This document shows positions 40,819 to 48,532 of a DNA stretch of 64,000 bases, piece after piece (position 1 is the stretch's first letter; every line of letters starts with the position of its first letter). Origin of the DNA: Actinomadura hallensis (GTDB taxonomy: Bacteria; Actinomycetota; Actinomycetes; Streptosporangiales; Streptosporangiaceae); the NCBI RefSeq assembly GCF_006716765.1, contig NZ_VFPO01000001.1:3410001-3474000 (forward strand), in the 5' to 3' direction. Below the pieces are notes generated by a model. That model was not told where the DNA came from and did not search any database. It saw only the letters and a list, made by a program, of their open reading frames with translations. The translations under genes were made by a program, and so were the position numbers.

Positions 40819-40830
40819 TTGGACGTCCAA
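40819..40830. promoter_or_regulatory. 12-bp palindromic operator in the icmF/marR divergent promoter
   Basis: TTGGACGTCCAA is perfectly palindromic; a third half site TTTGGA follows at 40833-40838. It covers the -35 of the MarR promoter and lies just downstream of the icmF start point, so one bound MarR dimer could block both. Confidence 0.7.
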
Positions 40831-40847
40831 TATTTGGAGGTTAAAAT
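40819..40847 (+). promoter_or_regulatory. Promoter of the MarR gene, probably leaderless
   Basis: -35 TTGGAC (40819-40824), 17-base spacer, -10 TAAAAT (40842-40847). Start would be at the ATG itself (40855), eight bases after the -10 box, and no Shine-Dalgarno site intervenes. Confidence 0.7.
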
Positions 40848-40871
40848 AGTTCGCATGCGCGAGCCGGTCAA
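40843..40871 (-). promoter_or_regulatory. Promoter of icmF
   Basis: On the minus strand: -35 TTGACC (40866-40871), 17-base spacer, -10 TATTTT (40843-40848). Start near 40836 leaves a 35-base leader with the GGGGGGAGA ribosome site. The -10 boxes of the two opposing promoters overlap by five bases, so only one polymerase can bind at a time. Confidence 0.65.
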
Positions 40872-41385
40872 GACCGCATACGGTAGGGCGGTGCCTCACT
40901 CCCCCGACCCGATCGCCGAGGCCCACCGCCAGTGGAGCCTGCGCTGGCCCGAGCACGCCGACCACATGGCGGCCGTCACGTCCGTGATGCGGGCCCAGCA
41001 GCTCCTGCTGAGCCGGGTCGAGGCCGTGCTCAAACCCTACGGACTGACCTTCGCGGCGTACGAGGCCCTGCGGCTGCTCGCCTTCACCCGGACCGGGACG
41101 CTCCCCATGGGCAAGATGGGCACCCGCCTCATGGTGCACCCGGCCTCGGTCACCAACGTCATCGGCCGCCTGGAGCAGCGCGGGCTCGTGGGCCGGGGCC
41201 CCTCCCCCGACGATCGCCGCGTCGTCCTGGCCACCATCACCCCGGCCGGGCGCGACCTCGCGGAGGAGGCCACGATCGCGCTCAACGAGTCGGGCTTCGG
41301 CATCGCGGACCTGCCCGCCGGGCAGGCCGCCGAGATCACCGCCGCCCTGCGCGCCGTCCGCGCCTGCGCGGGCGATCTCGACTGA
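40855..41385 (+). CDS. MarR-family transcriptional regulator
   Basis: 176 residues with the winged helix-turn-helix: recognition region 'MGTRLMVHPASVTNVIGRLEQRG' (residues about 83-105; key HPASVTNVIGRLEQ) and wing 'PDDRRVVLATITPAG' (about 115-129). ATG 40855 is chosen because the promoter implies a leaderless start there; GTG 40891 is a shorter option. It is divergent from icmF and its promoter contains a palindrome of the type bound by MarR dimers, so it likely controls icmF and itself. Ligand may be an acyl-CoA or acid (inference). Confidence 0.88.
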   Translation: MREPVKTAYGRAVPHSPDPIAEAHRQWSLRWPEHADHMAAVTSVMRAQQLLLSRVEAVLKPYGLTFAAYEALRLLAFTRTGTLPMGKMGTRLMVHPASVTNVIGRLEQRGLVGRGPSPDDRRVVLATITPAGRDLAEEATIALNESGFGIADLPAGQAAEITAALRAVRACAGDLD

Positions 41386-41568
41386 GCGTCCCCGCCGGCC
41401 GCCGCTCGTCCCGTCCACGCTCCCCGCACCGGTTCCACGCCGGTTCCGTACCGGCCCGATACCGACTCAATGCCCGTTTTATATCGGTTTAGCGAATTTC
41501 CTCCGCCTAGGTGCCCGGAAGGGCATCCCTTATGCTGCGGGCATTCCGTTGTGCCACAAGGAGGCGTG

Positions 41569-42384
41569 ATGGCGGATTCGCCGACAATGACGTACGGCGG
41601 CTATCTGAAGCTCGACGAGCTCCTGTCCTGCCAGGAACCGAAGACCCGGGCGCACGACGAACTGCTCTTCGTGATCATCCACCAGGTCTACGAGCTGTGG
41701 TTCAAGCAGATCCTGCACGAGGCGGCCCTGCTGCAGCGCAGGCTGGAGGACGGCAACAGCGCCGGCTCGCTGCACACCGCGCGCCGCATCACCAAGATCC
41801 TCAAGACGGTGGTCGGGCAGCTGGACGTGCTGGAGACGATGACGCCCCGGCAGTTCGCCGCGTTCCGGGGCGTCCTCGGGACCTCCAGCGGCTTCCAGAG
41901 CGAGCAGTTCCGCGAGATCGAGGCCGTCCTCGGGCGGCGCACGTTCCCCGCCTCGGACCTGCGCGACGACGAGCGGCTCCGCGCCGCGGTGTCGCGCCCG
42001 TCGCTGTTCGACTCGCTGCTGCGGTACCTGGACGGCAAGGGCTACGACGTCCCGCGCGCCGCCCTGGAACGTGACACCTCCGCCGCGTGGGAGCCCGACC
42101 CCGGCGTGCAGAAGGCGCTCCTCGACGTCTACGCCGACGAGTCCGGGCCCGCAGCCCAGGTCTGCGAGGCGCTCGTCGACCTGGACGAGGGCATCCAGGA
42201 ATGGCGGTACCGGCACCTGAAGATGGTCGAGCGGACGATCGGCGCGAAGATCGGGACGGGCGGGTCGGCGGGCGCCGACTACCTGCGCCGCACCCTGTTC
42301 GCCCCCGCCTTCCCCGACCTGTGGGAGGTCCGCTCGCAGACCCAGGAGCCCGCGCGAGAGGAAGCCCTCACCGATGGCGGGTGA
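41569..42384 (+). CDS. kynA: Tryptophan 2,3-dioxygenase
   Basis: 271 residues. Heme enzyme opening the indole ring of tryptophan to N-formylkynurenine, first step of the kynurenine pathway. Family blocks: 'MTYGGYLKLDELLSCQ' (6-21), 'HDELLFVIIHQVYELWFKQI' (about 29-48; key HDE, HQVYELWFKQ), 'SGFQSEQFREIE' (about 105), and the heme ligand His in 'RYRHLKMVERTIG' with 'KIGTGGSAG' (about 222-240). ATG 41569 has AAGGAGG five bases upstream. Overlaps kmo by 11 bases, so coupled. The gene has no MarR or other regulator on its own strand. Confidence 0.94.
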   Translation: MADSPTMTYGGYLKLDELLSCQEPKTRAHDELLFVIIHQVYELWFKQILHEAALLQRRLEDGNSAGSLHTARRITKILKTVVGQLDVLETMTPRQFAAFRGVLGTSSGFQSEQFREIEAVLGRRTFPASDLRDDERLRAAVSRPSLFDSLLRYLDGKGYDVPRAALERDTSAAWEPDPGVQKALLDVYADESGPAAQVCEALVDLDEGIQEWRYRHLKMVERTIGAKIGTGGSAGADYLRRTLFAPAFPDLWEVRSQTQEPAREEALTDGG

Positions 42385-43681
42385 CGGCGGCCAGCGGGTC
42401 GCGATCATCGGCGCGGGCCTCGCGGGCTGCCTGCTGGCGGTGCTGCTGGGCCGGCGCGGCGTCCCCGTGACGGTGTACGAGCGGCGTCCCGACCCGCGCG
42501 TCCACGGCGCCGAGCGGGGACGGTCCATCAACATGGCGATCTCGGCGCGCGGCCTGGCCGCGCTGGAGGAGGTCGGCATGCGCGAGGAGGCCCTGAAGCT
42601 GGCCCTGCCGATGCACGGCCGGATGGTCCACCCCCTCGGCGGCGAGCAGAACCTCCAGCCCTACAGCGCGGACGGCGTGCGGGCCATCAACTCCATCGGG
42701 CGCGCCGACCTCAACAGGTCGCTGCTGGACACCGCCGACGACACGCCCGGCGTCACGCTGCGGTTCTCCCAGCGCGTCACCGGGGTGGACGCCGACGCCG
42801 GGACGATCCTCTTCGAAGGCGGCGGCACCGAGCGCGCCGACGTCGTCCTCGCCGCGGACGGGGCCTACAGCGCCGTGCGCCGCTCCCTCGACCTGGACGT
42901 CGGCACCGACTTCCTGGAGCACGGCTACAAGGAGCTCACGATGCCGCCGAAGGACGGCGACTTCGCGCTCGACCCGGACGCCCTGCACATCTGGCCGCGC
43001 GGCGGCTCGATGATGATCGCGCTGCCGAACCTCGACCGGTCGTTCACGTGCACGCTGTTCTGGCCCAAGGAGGACTTCGGCGCGCTCGACACGCCGGAGA
43101 AGGTCACCGCGTTCTTCCGGCGCGAGTATCCCGACGCGGTGGACCTGATGCCGGACCTGACGGGCGACTTCGCGCGCAACCCCGTGGGGTCGCTGGTGAC
43201 CGTCCGGGCCTGGCCGTGGACGCGGCGCGGCGACGGCGCGGTCGTCGCGCTGCTGGGCGACGCCGCGCACGCGATCGTCCCGTTCTTCGGGCAGGGCGCC
43301 AACTGCGCGTTCGAGGACTGCATCGAGATCGACCGGTGCCTCACCGAGACCGGCGGCGACTGGGCCCGCGCCCTGTCGCGGTACCAGGAGCGGCGCAAGG
43401 CCAACACCGACGCGATCGCCGACCTGTCGCTGGACAACTTCATCGAGATGCGCGACCGGGTCGCGTCCCCGGTGTACCGGGCCAAGCAGGCCGCGACGCA
43501 CTCGCTGGAGCGGCGCCTGGCGGGACGCTACGTGTCCCGCTACGAGCTGGTGTCGTTCACGACCATGCCGTACGCGGAGATCCCGGCGCGGATCAGGCGC
43601 CAGAACCTGATCCTCGGCGGCGCCGTCGCGGGCGGCGCGGCCCTCCTCGGCCTGGCCGCACGCGCGCTGAGCCGCCGCTGA
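42374..43681 (+). CDS. kmo: Kynurenine 3-monooxygenase (FAD)
   Basis: 435 residues. FAD-dependent aromatic hydroxylase converting kynurenine to 3-hydroxykynurenine. N-terminal dinucleotide motif GAGLAG (about 13-18), 'GRSINMAISARGLAALE' (about 51-67), typical of KMO, DG motif 'AADGAYSAVR' (about 158), and GD motif 'LLGDAAHAIVPFFGQGANCAFED' (about 294; key GDAAHAIVPF). A C-terminal hydrophobic segment (about 415-430) with a basic end would anchor it to the membrane, as in mitochondrial KMO. ATG 42374 overlaps kynA. Kynureninase and formamidase genes are not nearby. Confidence 0.93.
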   Translation: MAGDGGQRVAIIGAGLAGCLLAVLLGRRGVPVTVYERRPDPRVHGAERGRSINMAISARGLAALEEVGMREEALKLALPMHGRMVHPLGGEQNLQPYSADGVRAINSIGRADLNRSLLDTADDTPGVTLRFSQRVTGVDADAGTILFEGGGTERADVVLAADGAYSAVRRSLDLDVGTDFLEHGYKELTMPPKDGDFALDPDALHIWPRGGSMMIALPNLDRSFTCTLFWPKEDFGALDTPEKVTAFFRREYPDAVDLMPDLTGDFARNPVGSLVTVRAWPWTRRGDGAVVALLGDAAHAIVPFFGQGANCAFEDCIEIDRCLTETGGDWARALSRYQERRKANTDAIADLSLDNFIEMRDRVASPVYRAKQAATHSLERRLAGRYVSRYELVSFTTMPYAEIPARIRRQNLILGGAVAGGAALLGLAARALSRR

Positions 43682-43754
43682 GCCGCCGCTGAGCCGCCTG
43701 AGCCGCCACTGAGCGGCCGCCCGCCCCCGCGCGCCGGCCCGGCGCCGGCCGGGA

Positions 43755-45197
43755 TCAGGCCCGGCCGGCGCGGGAGCCCGCGCGGCGGCGGGCGCGGCGG
43801 TCGGCGGCCAGGTCCGCGAGGGCCGCGGCCAGCGCCGCCGCCACCAGCCCCAGGATCACCACCAGCCCGTGCCGGAACGCCGCCGCCCAGTCGCCGCCCG
43901 ACCCGGACAGGAAGGCGAAGAACACGTACCCGACGGCGGCGATGCCCACCGCCGAGCCGACGCGCTGGCCGGTCTGCAGCACCCCCGCCGCGCTGCCGCC
44001 CTCCGCCGGCGGCACCTCCGACAGCGTGAGCGTCTGGTTGGGCGCGATGACCAGCCCGCTCCCGGTGCCCGCCACCAGCAGCGGTCCCGCGATCGCCCAC
44101 GCCACGCCGCCGCCCGGGTGCAGGTGGACCGCCAGCCACACCGCGCCGACGCCCGCCAGCACCAGCAGGAGGCCGGCGACGACGAGGGCGCGGCCCGCCC
44201 GCGCCACGATCCGGCCGCCGGCGGCCGACCCCAGCCCCGAGCCGACCGCGAACGGCGTCATCGCGAAGCCCGCGCCGAGCGCGCTGTAGCCCAGCCCGCT
44301 CTGCAGGTAGAGGGTGAGGATGAAGAAGATCGCGGTGAACCCGGCGAAGTACAGCAGCGCGATCGCCGTGCCCAGCGCGTACGAGCGGAACCGGAACAGC
44401 GCGAGGCGGACCATCGGCGACCGGGCCCGGCGCTCCCACGCGGCGAACACGGCGATGAGCGCCAGGCCCGCCAGGACCAGCAGCCACTTCAGGTCGCTCT
44501 CCCACTGCTGCTCCTGGACGAGCGGCAGCAGCACGCACACGACGCCGGCGCCGAGCAGCAGCACCCCGAGCGGGTCGAGGCCCTGGCGCTCCCCGTAGGC
44601 GGGCGCGGGCAGCAGCCGCCAGGCCAGCACGAGCGCGACGGCCCCGACCGGGATGTTGACGTAGAACACCCAGCGCCAGCCCTGCTCGGGCCCGGCGAGG
44701 GCGATCAGCGCGCCGCCCACCATCGGCCCGACCGCGGTCGCGACGCCGATGACCGCGCCGAGCGCCCCGAACGCCCGCCCCCGGGCGGCCCCGCCGAACA
44801 GCTCCTGGATGAGGCCCGCGACCTGCGGGGTGAGGATGCCGCCCGCGGCGCCCTGGACGAGCCGGGCCACCACGAGGAACGCGACCGTCGGGGCGAGCCC
44901 GGCCAGCGCGCTCGACGCCGTGAACAGGGCGAGGCCGGACATGAACACCGCGCGGCGGCTGCGGGCGTCGCCGAGCCGCCCGGCGGGCACCAGGACCAGG
45001 CCGAACGTCAGCGCGTAACCCGACAGGATCCACTGCAGCCCCGCCTCGGAGGCGTTCAGCCCCTCGCGGATCGACGGGAGCGCCACGTTGACGATGCTGA
45101 CGTCGAGCAGCGTCATGAACGCGGCGACCAGGCAGACCGACAGCGCCTGCCAGCGGCGCCGCCGGTCCCAGTCCCGCACGCCGGCGGCCTCGGTCAC
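43755..45197 (-). CDS. MFS drug-type exporter, DHA2 (14-helix) family
   Basis: 480 residues with about 14 hydrophobic segments. N-terminal motif 'LDVSIVNVALPSI' (residues about 31-43) is the DHA2/EmrB/QacA signature, and loop 2-3 has 'GRLGDARSRRAVF' (about 77). Proton-driven export of lipophilic compounds is expected; substrate unknown. GTG 45197 is chosen because the protein then starts with a short cytoplasmic tail (MTEAAGVRDWDRRRRW); the frame is open 61 residues further but that extension overlaps the divergent small gene. Weak ribosome site. Divergent from the 80-residue gene. Confidence 0.88.
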   Translation of the reverse strand: MTEAAGVRDWDRRRRWQALSVCLVAAFMTLLDVSIVNVALPSIREGLNASEAGLQWILSGYALTFGLVLVPAGRLGDARSRRAVFMSGLALFTASSALAGLAPTVAFLVVARLVQGAAGGILTPQVAGLIQELFGGAARGRAFGALGAVIGVATAVGPMVGGALIALAGPEQGWRWVFYVNIPVGAVALVLAWRLLPAPAYGERQGLDPLGVLLLGAGVVCVLLPLVQEQQWESDLKWLLVLAGLALIAVFAAWERRARSPMVRLALFRFRSYALGTAIALLYFAGFTAIFFILTLYLQSGLGYSALGAGFAMTPFAVGSGLGSAAGGRIVARAGRALVVAGLLLVLAGVGAVWLAVHLHPGGGVAWAIAGPLLVAGTGSGLVIAPNQTLTLSEVPPAEGGSAAGVLQTGQRVGSAVGIAAVGYVFFAFLSGSGGDWAAAFRHGLVVILGLVAAALAAALADLAADRRARRRAGSRAGRA

Positions 45198-45270
45198 GGC
45201 GGGGTCCCGTCGCAGGGGCGGAACGCGGGCCGGGCGCCGCCCGCCCGGCGGGATGTGCAACAGTTGATCG

Positions 45271-45513
45271 ATGACCGAATCCGCTCCGGGAACCGGACCC
45301 GACGAACTGCTGTGCTCTGCCAAGGGCTGCCGCGCCGCCGCGGTGTGGGCGCTGCGCTGGAACAACCCGAAGATCCACACCCCGGACCGGCGGAAGATCT
45401 GGCTCGCCTGCGACGAGCACCGCGAGAGCCTGTCGGCATTCCTGTCACGCCGCGACTTCCTTAGGGACGTGGTGCCGGTGGCCGACCGTGAGTCGCCCGA
45501 GGCCGGCGGCTAG
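45271..45513 (+). CDS. Small actinobacterial protein with Cys/His metal-binding pattern
   Basis: 80 residues. Sequence blocks 'LLCSAKGCRAAAVWALRWNNPK' (residues 14-35; key C-x4-C) and 'WLACDEHRESLSAFL' (about 44-58; key C-x2-H) suggest one zinc site. This small protein is widespread in actinobacteria and is sometimes mislabelled 'acetone carboxylase' by database transfer; it lacks any carboxylase domain. ATG 45271 starts about 75 bases upstream of, and divergent from, the MFS gene; no strong ribosome site seen. Function unknown. Confidence 0.8.
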   Translation: MTESAPGTGPDELLCSAKGCRAAAVWALRWNNPKIHTPDRRKIWLACDEHRESLSAFLSRRDFLRDVVPVADRESPEAGG

Positions 45514-45523
45514 CGGGCGCGGG

Positions 45524-45919
45524 CTAGCGGGCGGGATCGGGCTCGTCCAGGACGGGTTCGCCCGCCGGGCCGGGGATCTCCCCCGGGGCCCCGGCCCGGC
45601 CGGCCGCCCCGTCCTCCCCGGAGGACTCCGCGAGTCCGGCCGGGCCCGCGTCTCCTGTCGGCCCCGTGTCGGCCGCGGACTCCGCGGAGCGGGCGTTCCA
45701 GCCCTCGGCCATCTCGGTCAGCCGGGCGGCGGCGTCCCGCGCGGGGACCCCCCTGCCGACCGCGAGGCCGAGCAGGTACGCGGTCAGCGGCGCGCCGGGC
45801 CGCGCGACGCCGTGGGCGACGTCGCGGGCCAGGTCAAGGACGAGGTCGCGGTCCATCTCGCAGCGCTCCACGCCGAGCTCCGCGCAGACCGCGTTGATCC
45901 AGTCCTCCAGCAACGACAT
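45524..45919 (-). CDS. DUF6457 protein, last gene of the molybdenum cofactor operon
   Basis: 131 residues. The helical domain 'LLEDWINAVCAELGVE...DLVLDLARDVAHGVARPGAPLTAYLLGLAVG' (residues 3-62; key LARDVAHGVARPGAPLTAYL) is the DUF6457 signature, often found next to mobA in actinobacteria and sometimes fused to it. The C-terminus is a disordered Gly/Ala/Glu tail. ATG 45919 has GGAGGGGG in front; the longer frame into mobA is antisense shadow. It starts 50 bases after the mobA stop. Probably assists MobA or molybdopterin handling; this is inference from linkage. Confidence 0.85.
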   Translation of the reverse strand: MSLLEDWINAVCAELGVERCEMDRDLVLDLARDVAHGVARPGAPLTAYLLGLAVGRGVPARDAAARLTEMAEGWNARSAESAADTGPTGDAGPAGLAESSGEDGAAGRAGAPGEIPGPAGEPVLDEPDPAR

Positions 45920-45968
45920 GGGTCCCCCTCCACGCACGGTCCCGGTCGATCTGCCCACTTTCGCACGA

Positions 45969-46574
45969 TCAAAGCAGGCGTTCGGCGGCGGCCAGGTCCT
46001 CCGGGGTGTCGCAGTCGTACCAGGCGGGGCGCGGCTCCCGCGGCGGCGCGATCGCGACGGGCCCCAGGGGGCCGAGGAGCCCGCGCAGCGACGCGCCCGC
46101 GTAGGCGTCCAGCGCGGCCCGCAGCTCCGGGGTGCGCCAGCAGCCGGCGAGCCACTGCTCACGGCCCTCGCCGTCCACCAGCACGGCCCCGGGCCGCTCC
46201 CCCATCGCGTCCAGCAGCAGGGCGACGTGGGCGGGACGCAGGAACGGCATGTCGGCGGCCAGCAGCGCCAGCCGGGGCGCCCGCACCTCGGCCAGCCCGG
46301 CGCGCAGCGCGGGCACCGGGCCCGCGCCGGGCGGGTCCTCGCGGACGACGACGGCGCCGGGCAGCACCCCGCGCGGCGGCCCCACCACGATCAGCCGGGA
46401 CGCCCCGGACACGGCGGCCGCCGCCCACTCGATCAGGGCGCGGCCGCCCAGCGGCGCGGCGGGCTTGTCGGCGCCGAACCGCCGGGCGCGGCCGCCGGCC
46501 AGCAGGACGGCGTCGAACGGCGCGCCGCCGCCGGGTGACGCGCCGCCCGGCGACGCGCCCGGTGCCGCGGCCAT
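45969..46574 (-). CDS. mobA: Molybdenum cofactor guanylyltransferase
   Basis: 201 residues. Transfers GMP to molybdopterin to make the MGD cofactor used by formate dehydrogenases. Nucleotidyltransferase motif LLAGGRARRFGADKP (about 24-38, Lys37), 'LLAADMPFLRP' with the metal Asp (about 108), and 'WLAGCWR' (about 147). ATG at 46574 overlaps the moaA TGA by one base (TGATG), so the two are translationally coupled. Short Pro/Gly leader before the first strand. Operon with moaA and DUF6457. Confidence 0.9.
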   Translation of the reverse strand: MAAAPGASPGGASPGGGAPFDAVLLAGGRARRFGADKPAAPLGGRALIEWAAAAVSGASRLIVVGPPRGVLPGAVVVREDPPGAGPVPALRAGLAEVRAPRLALLAADMPFLRPAHVALLLDAMGERPGAVLVDGEGREQWLAGCWRTPELRAALDAYAGASLRGLLGPLGPVAIAPPREPRPAWYDCDTPEDLAAAERLL

Positions 46575-47563
46575 CAGCCGCCGATCGCCGACATCGGCCG
46601 GGCGGGCTGCAGGAAGGACGGGTCGTCGATGCCGTGTCCGGCGCGCTTGGCCCATACCGCCTTGCGCCACCGGTCGGCGAGCTCGGTGTCACTGGCGCCC
46701 TCCCGCATCGGGTCGCGCAGGTTGGACTCCTCGGTGGCGAACAGGCAGTTGCGGATCTGCCCGTCGGCGGTGAGCCGCACCCGGTCGCAGGCGCCGCAGA
46801 ACGGCCGCGTCACCGAGCCGATCACCCCGACGGTCGCGGGGCCGCCGTCCACCGTGAACGACTCGGCGGGCGCGCTGCCGCGCTCGTGCTCCTCGTCGGG
46901 CGCCAGGTCGAACTCCGCCGACAGCCGCTCCAGGATCTCGTCGGCGGTGATCATGTTCGTGCGGGTCCAGCCGTGCTGGGCGTCCAGCGGCATCTGCTCG
47001 ATGAACCGCAGCCGGTAGCCGCGGTCGAGGCAGTACCGCAGCAGCGGGACGGCCTCGTGGTCGTTGACGTCCCGCATCAGCACGGCGTTCACCTTGACGG
47101 GCTCGAGGCCGGCGTCCTGCGCGGCGGCCAGGCCCTTGAGGACGTCGTCCAGGCGGTCGCGGTGCGCGAGCCGCTTGAACGTGTCGCGGTCGAGGGTGTC
47201 GAGGGAGACGTTGACGCGGTCGAGGCCCGCGTCCGTCAGCGGCCCGGCCAGCCGGTCCAGCCCGATCCCGTTCGTGGTGAGCGAGATCTGGGGCCGCGGG
47301 GTCAGCTCCGCGGTCCGCCGCACGATGTCCGGCAGGCCGCGCCGCAGCAGCGGCTCCCCGCCGGTGAAGCGGACCTCCTTGACGCCGAGGTCGCGCACCG
47401 CCAGCCCCACCAGGCGCATCACCTCGTCATCGGTGAGCAGCTCCGGTTTGGGGAGCCATTCGAGGCCCTCCGGAGGCATGCAGTACGAGCATCGGAGATT
47501 GCATCGGTCGGTGAGGGAGACCCGCAGGTCCGTCGCGGTACGGCCGAAGGTGTCGACCAGCAC
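46574..47563 (-). CDS. moaA: GTP 3',8-cyclase
   Basis: 329 residues. Radical SAM enzyme for the first step of molybdopterin synthesis from GTP. First iron-sulfur cluster motif CNLRCSYC (Cys21, 25, 28), GGEP 'FTGGEPLLR' (about 69), second cluster Cys in 'FCGACDRVRLTADGQIRNC' (about 258-276; C-x2-C-x13-C), and the C-terminal Gly-Gly pair required for activity is present. GTG 47563 follows AGGAAGGGG; the longer frame has no ribosome site. First gene of a moaA-mobA-DUF6457 operon. Confidence 0.95.
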   Translation of the reverse strand: MLVDTFGRTATDLRVSLTDRCNLRCSYCMPPEGLEWLPKPELLTDDEVMRLVGLAVRDLGVKEVRFTGGEPLLRRGLPDIVRRTAELTPRPQISLTTNGIGLDRLAGPLTDAGLDRVNVSLDTLDRDTFKRLAHRDRLDDVLKGLAAAQDAGLEPVKVNAVLMRDVNDHEAVPLLRYCLDRGYRLRFIEQMPLDAQHGWTRTNMITADEILERLSAEFDLAPDEEHERGSAPAESFTVDGGPATVGVIGSVTRPFCGACDRVRLTADGQIRNCLFATEESNLRDPMREGASDTELADRWRKAVWAKRAGHGIDDPSFLQPARPMSAIGG

Positions 47564-47705
47564 GGGCGCCCCTTCCTGCTGACCGGCCGCCCGTCGGCGG
47601 GGACGGCCGGAGATTGCGGTCTGACTGTCCACCCTATTCCGGTGGTTGACGTTCCGTCCCCTCACGAGGGACCGTTACGTTGCGTCGATCGTGGAGGAGG
47701 CCTGG

Positions 47706-48518
47706 GTGACCACGTCGCGGGAGTGGGAGTTCGCGGGGTCGCGGGGAGCGGTCACCGCCCGGATCTGGTCGGACGGCGAGCCCCGTTACGTCGCCGTCCT
47801 CGTGCACGGGTACGGCGAGCACCTGGGCCGCTACGAGCACGTGGCGGACGCGCTCGTCCGGCACGGCGCCGTCGTGTGCGGGCCGGACCACATGGGCCAC
47901 GGCCGCTCCGCGGGCGAGCGCGTGCTGATCGAGGACTTCGAGGACGTGGTGGCCGACGTGCACACGGTGGCCGGGTCGGCGCGCGGCGACCATCCGGGCC
48001 TGCCGGTCGTCATGATCGGGCACTCGATGGGCGGGCTGATCGCGACGCGGTACGCCCAGCTGCACGGCGGCGGCCTCGCCGCGCTGGTGCTGTCGGGCCC
48101 GGTGGTGGGCCGGTGGGGCGCCGTGGAGCGGCTCCTGGCGCTGGACGAGATGCCCGACGAGCCGATCGACCCGTCCACGCTGTCGCGGGACCCGTCCGTC
48201 GGCAAGGCCTACACCGAGGACCCGCTCGTCTGGCACGGCCCGTTTAAGAAGACCACGGTGCGCGCCCTCGACGCCGCCCTGCGCCGCGTCAACGAGCACG
48301 GCTCGCTCGGCGCGCTGCCCACCCTTTACCTGCACGGCGAGGACGACCGCCTCGTCCCGCCCGGGGACACCCGGGCCGGGATCGAGGCGGTCCGCGGCGA
48401 CGACCTCACCGAGCGGATCTACCCGGAGGCGCGGCACGAGGTGTTCAACGAGACCAACCGCGACGAGGTGCTCGCGGACGTCACCGCCTTCATCGACCGC
48501 GTCCTCGGCCGGCGCTGA
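47706..48518 (+). CDS. Alpha/beta hydrolase (monoacylglycerol lipase-like)
   Basis: 270 residues. 'VLVHGYGEHLGRYEHVA' oxyanion loop (about 31-47; key HGYGEH), nucleophile elbow GHSMGG (about 104-109), acid 'LHGEDDRLVP' (about 217), and catalytic His in 'EARHEVFNE' (about 246). The pattern matches monoglyceride lipases of actinobacteria. No signal peptide; cytoplasmic or peripheral. GTG 47706 is preceded by GGAGGAGG; an in-frame start 60 bases upstream lacks a ribosome site. Divergent from moaA and convergent with rtcB. Confidence 0.9.
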   Translation: MTTSREWEFAGSRGAVTARIWSDGEPRYVAVLVHGYGEHLGRYEHVADALVRHGAVVCGPDHMGHGRSAGERVLIEDFEDVVADVHTVAGSARGDHPGLPVVMIGHSMGGLIATRYAQLHGGGLAALVLSGPVVGRWGAVERLLALDEMPDEPIDPSTLSRDPSVGKAYTEDPLVWHGPFKKTTVRALDAALRRVNEHGSLGALPTLYLHGEDDRLVPPGDTRAGIEAVRGDDLTERIYPEARHEVFNETNRDEVLADVTAFIDRVLGRR

Positions 48519-48532
48519 CCCTACGCGCGGCG

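Noticed and set aside
37034..40849. 1271-codon open frame on the plus strand, antisense to icmF
   Set aside because: Antisense shadow of a strongly GC3-biased gene; composition is rich in His, Gly, Arg and Val, and no family is recognisable. icmF has all expected motifs on the other strand.
45271..45513. Label 'acetone carboxylase' for the 80-residue protein
   Set aside because: Too short and lacks any carboxylase domain; only a Cys/His pattern is seen.
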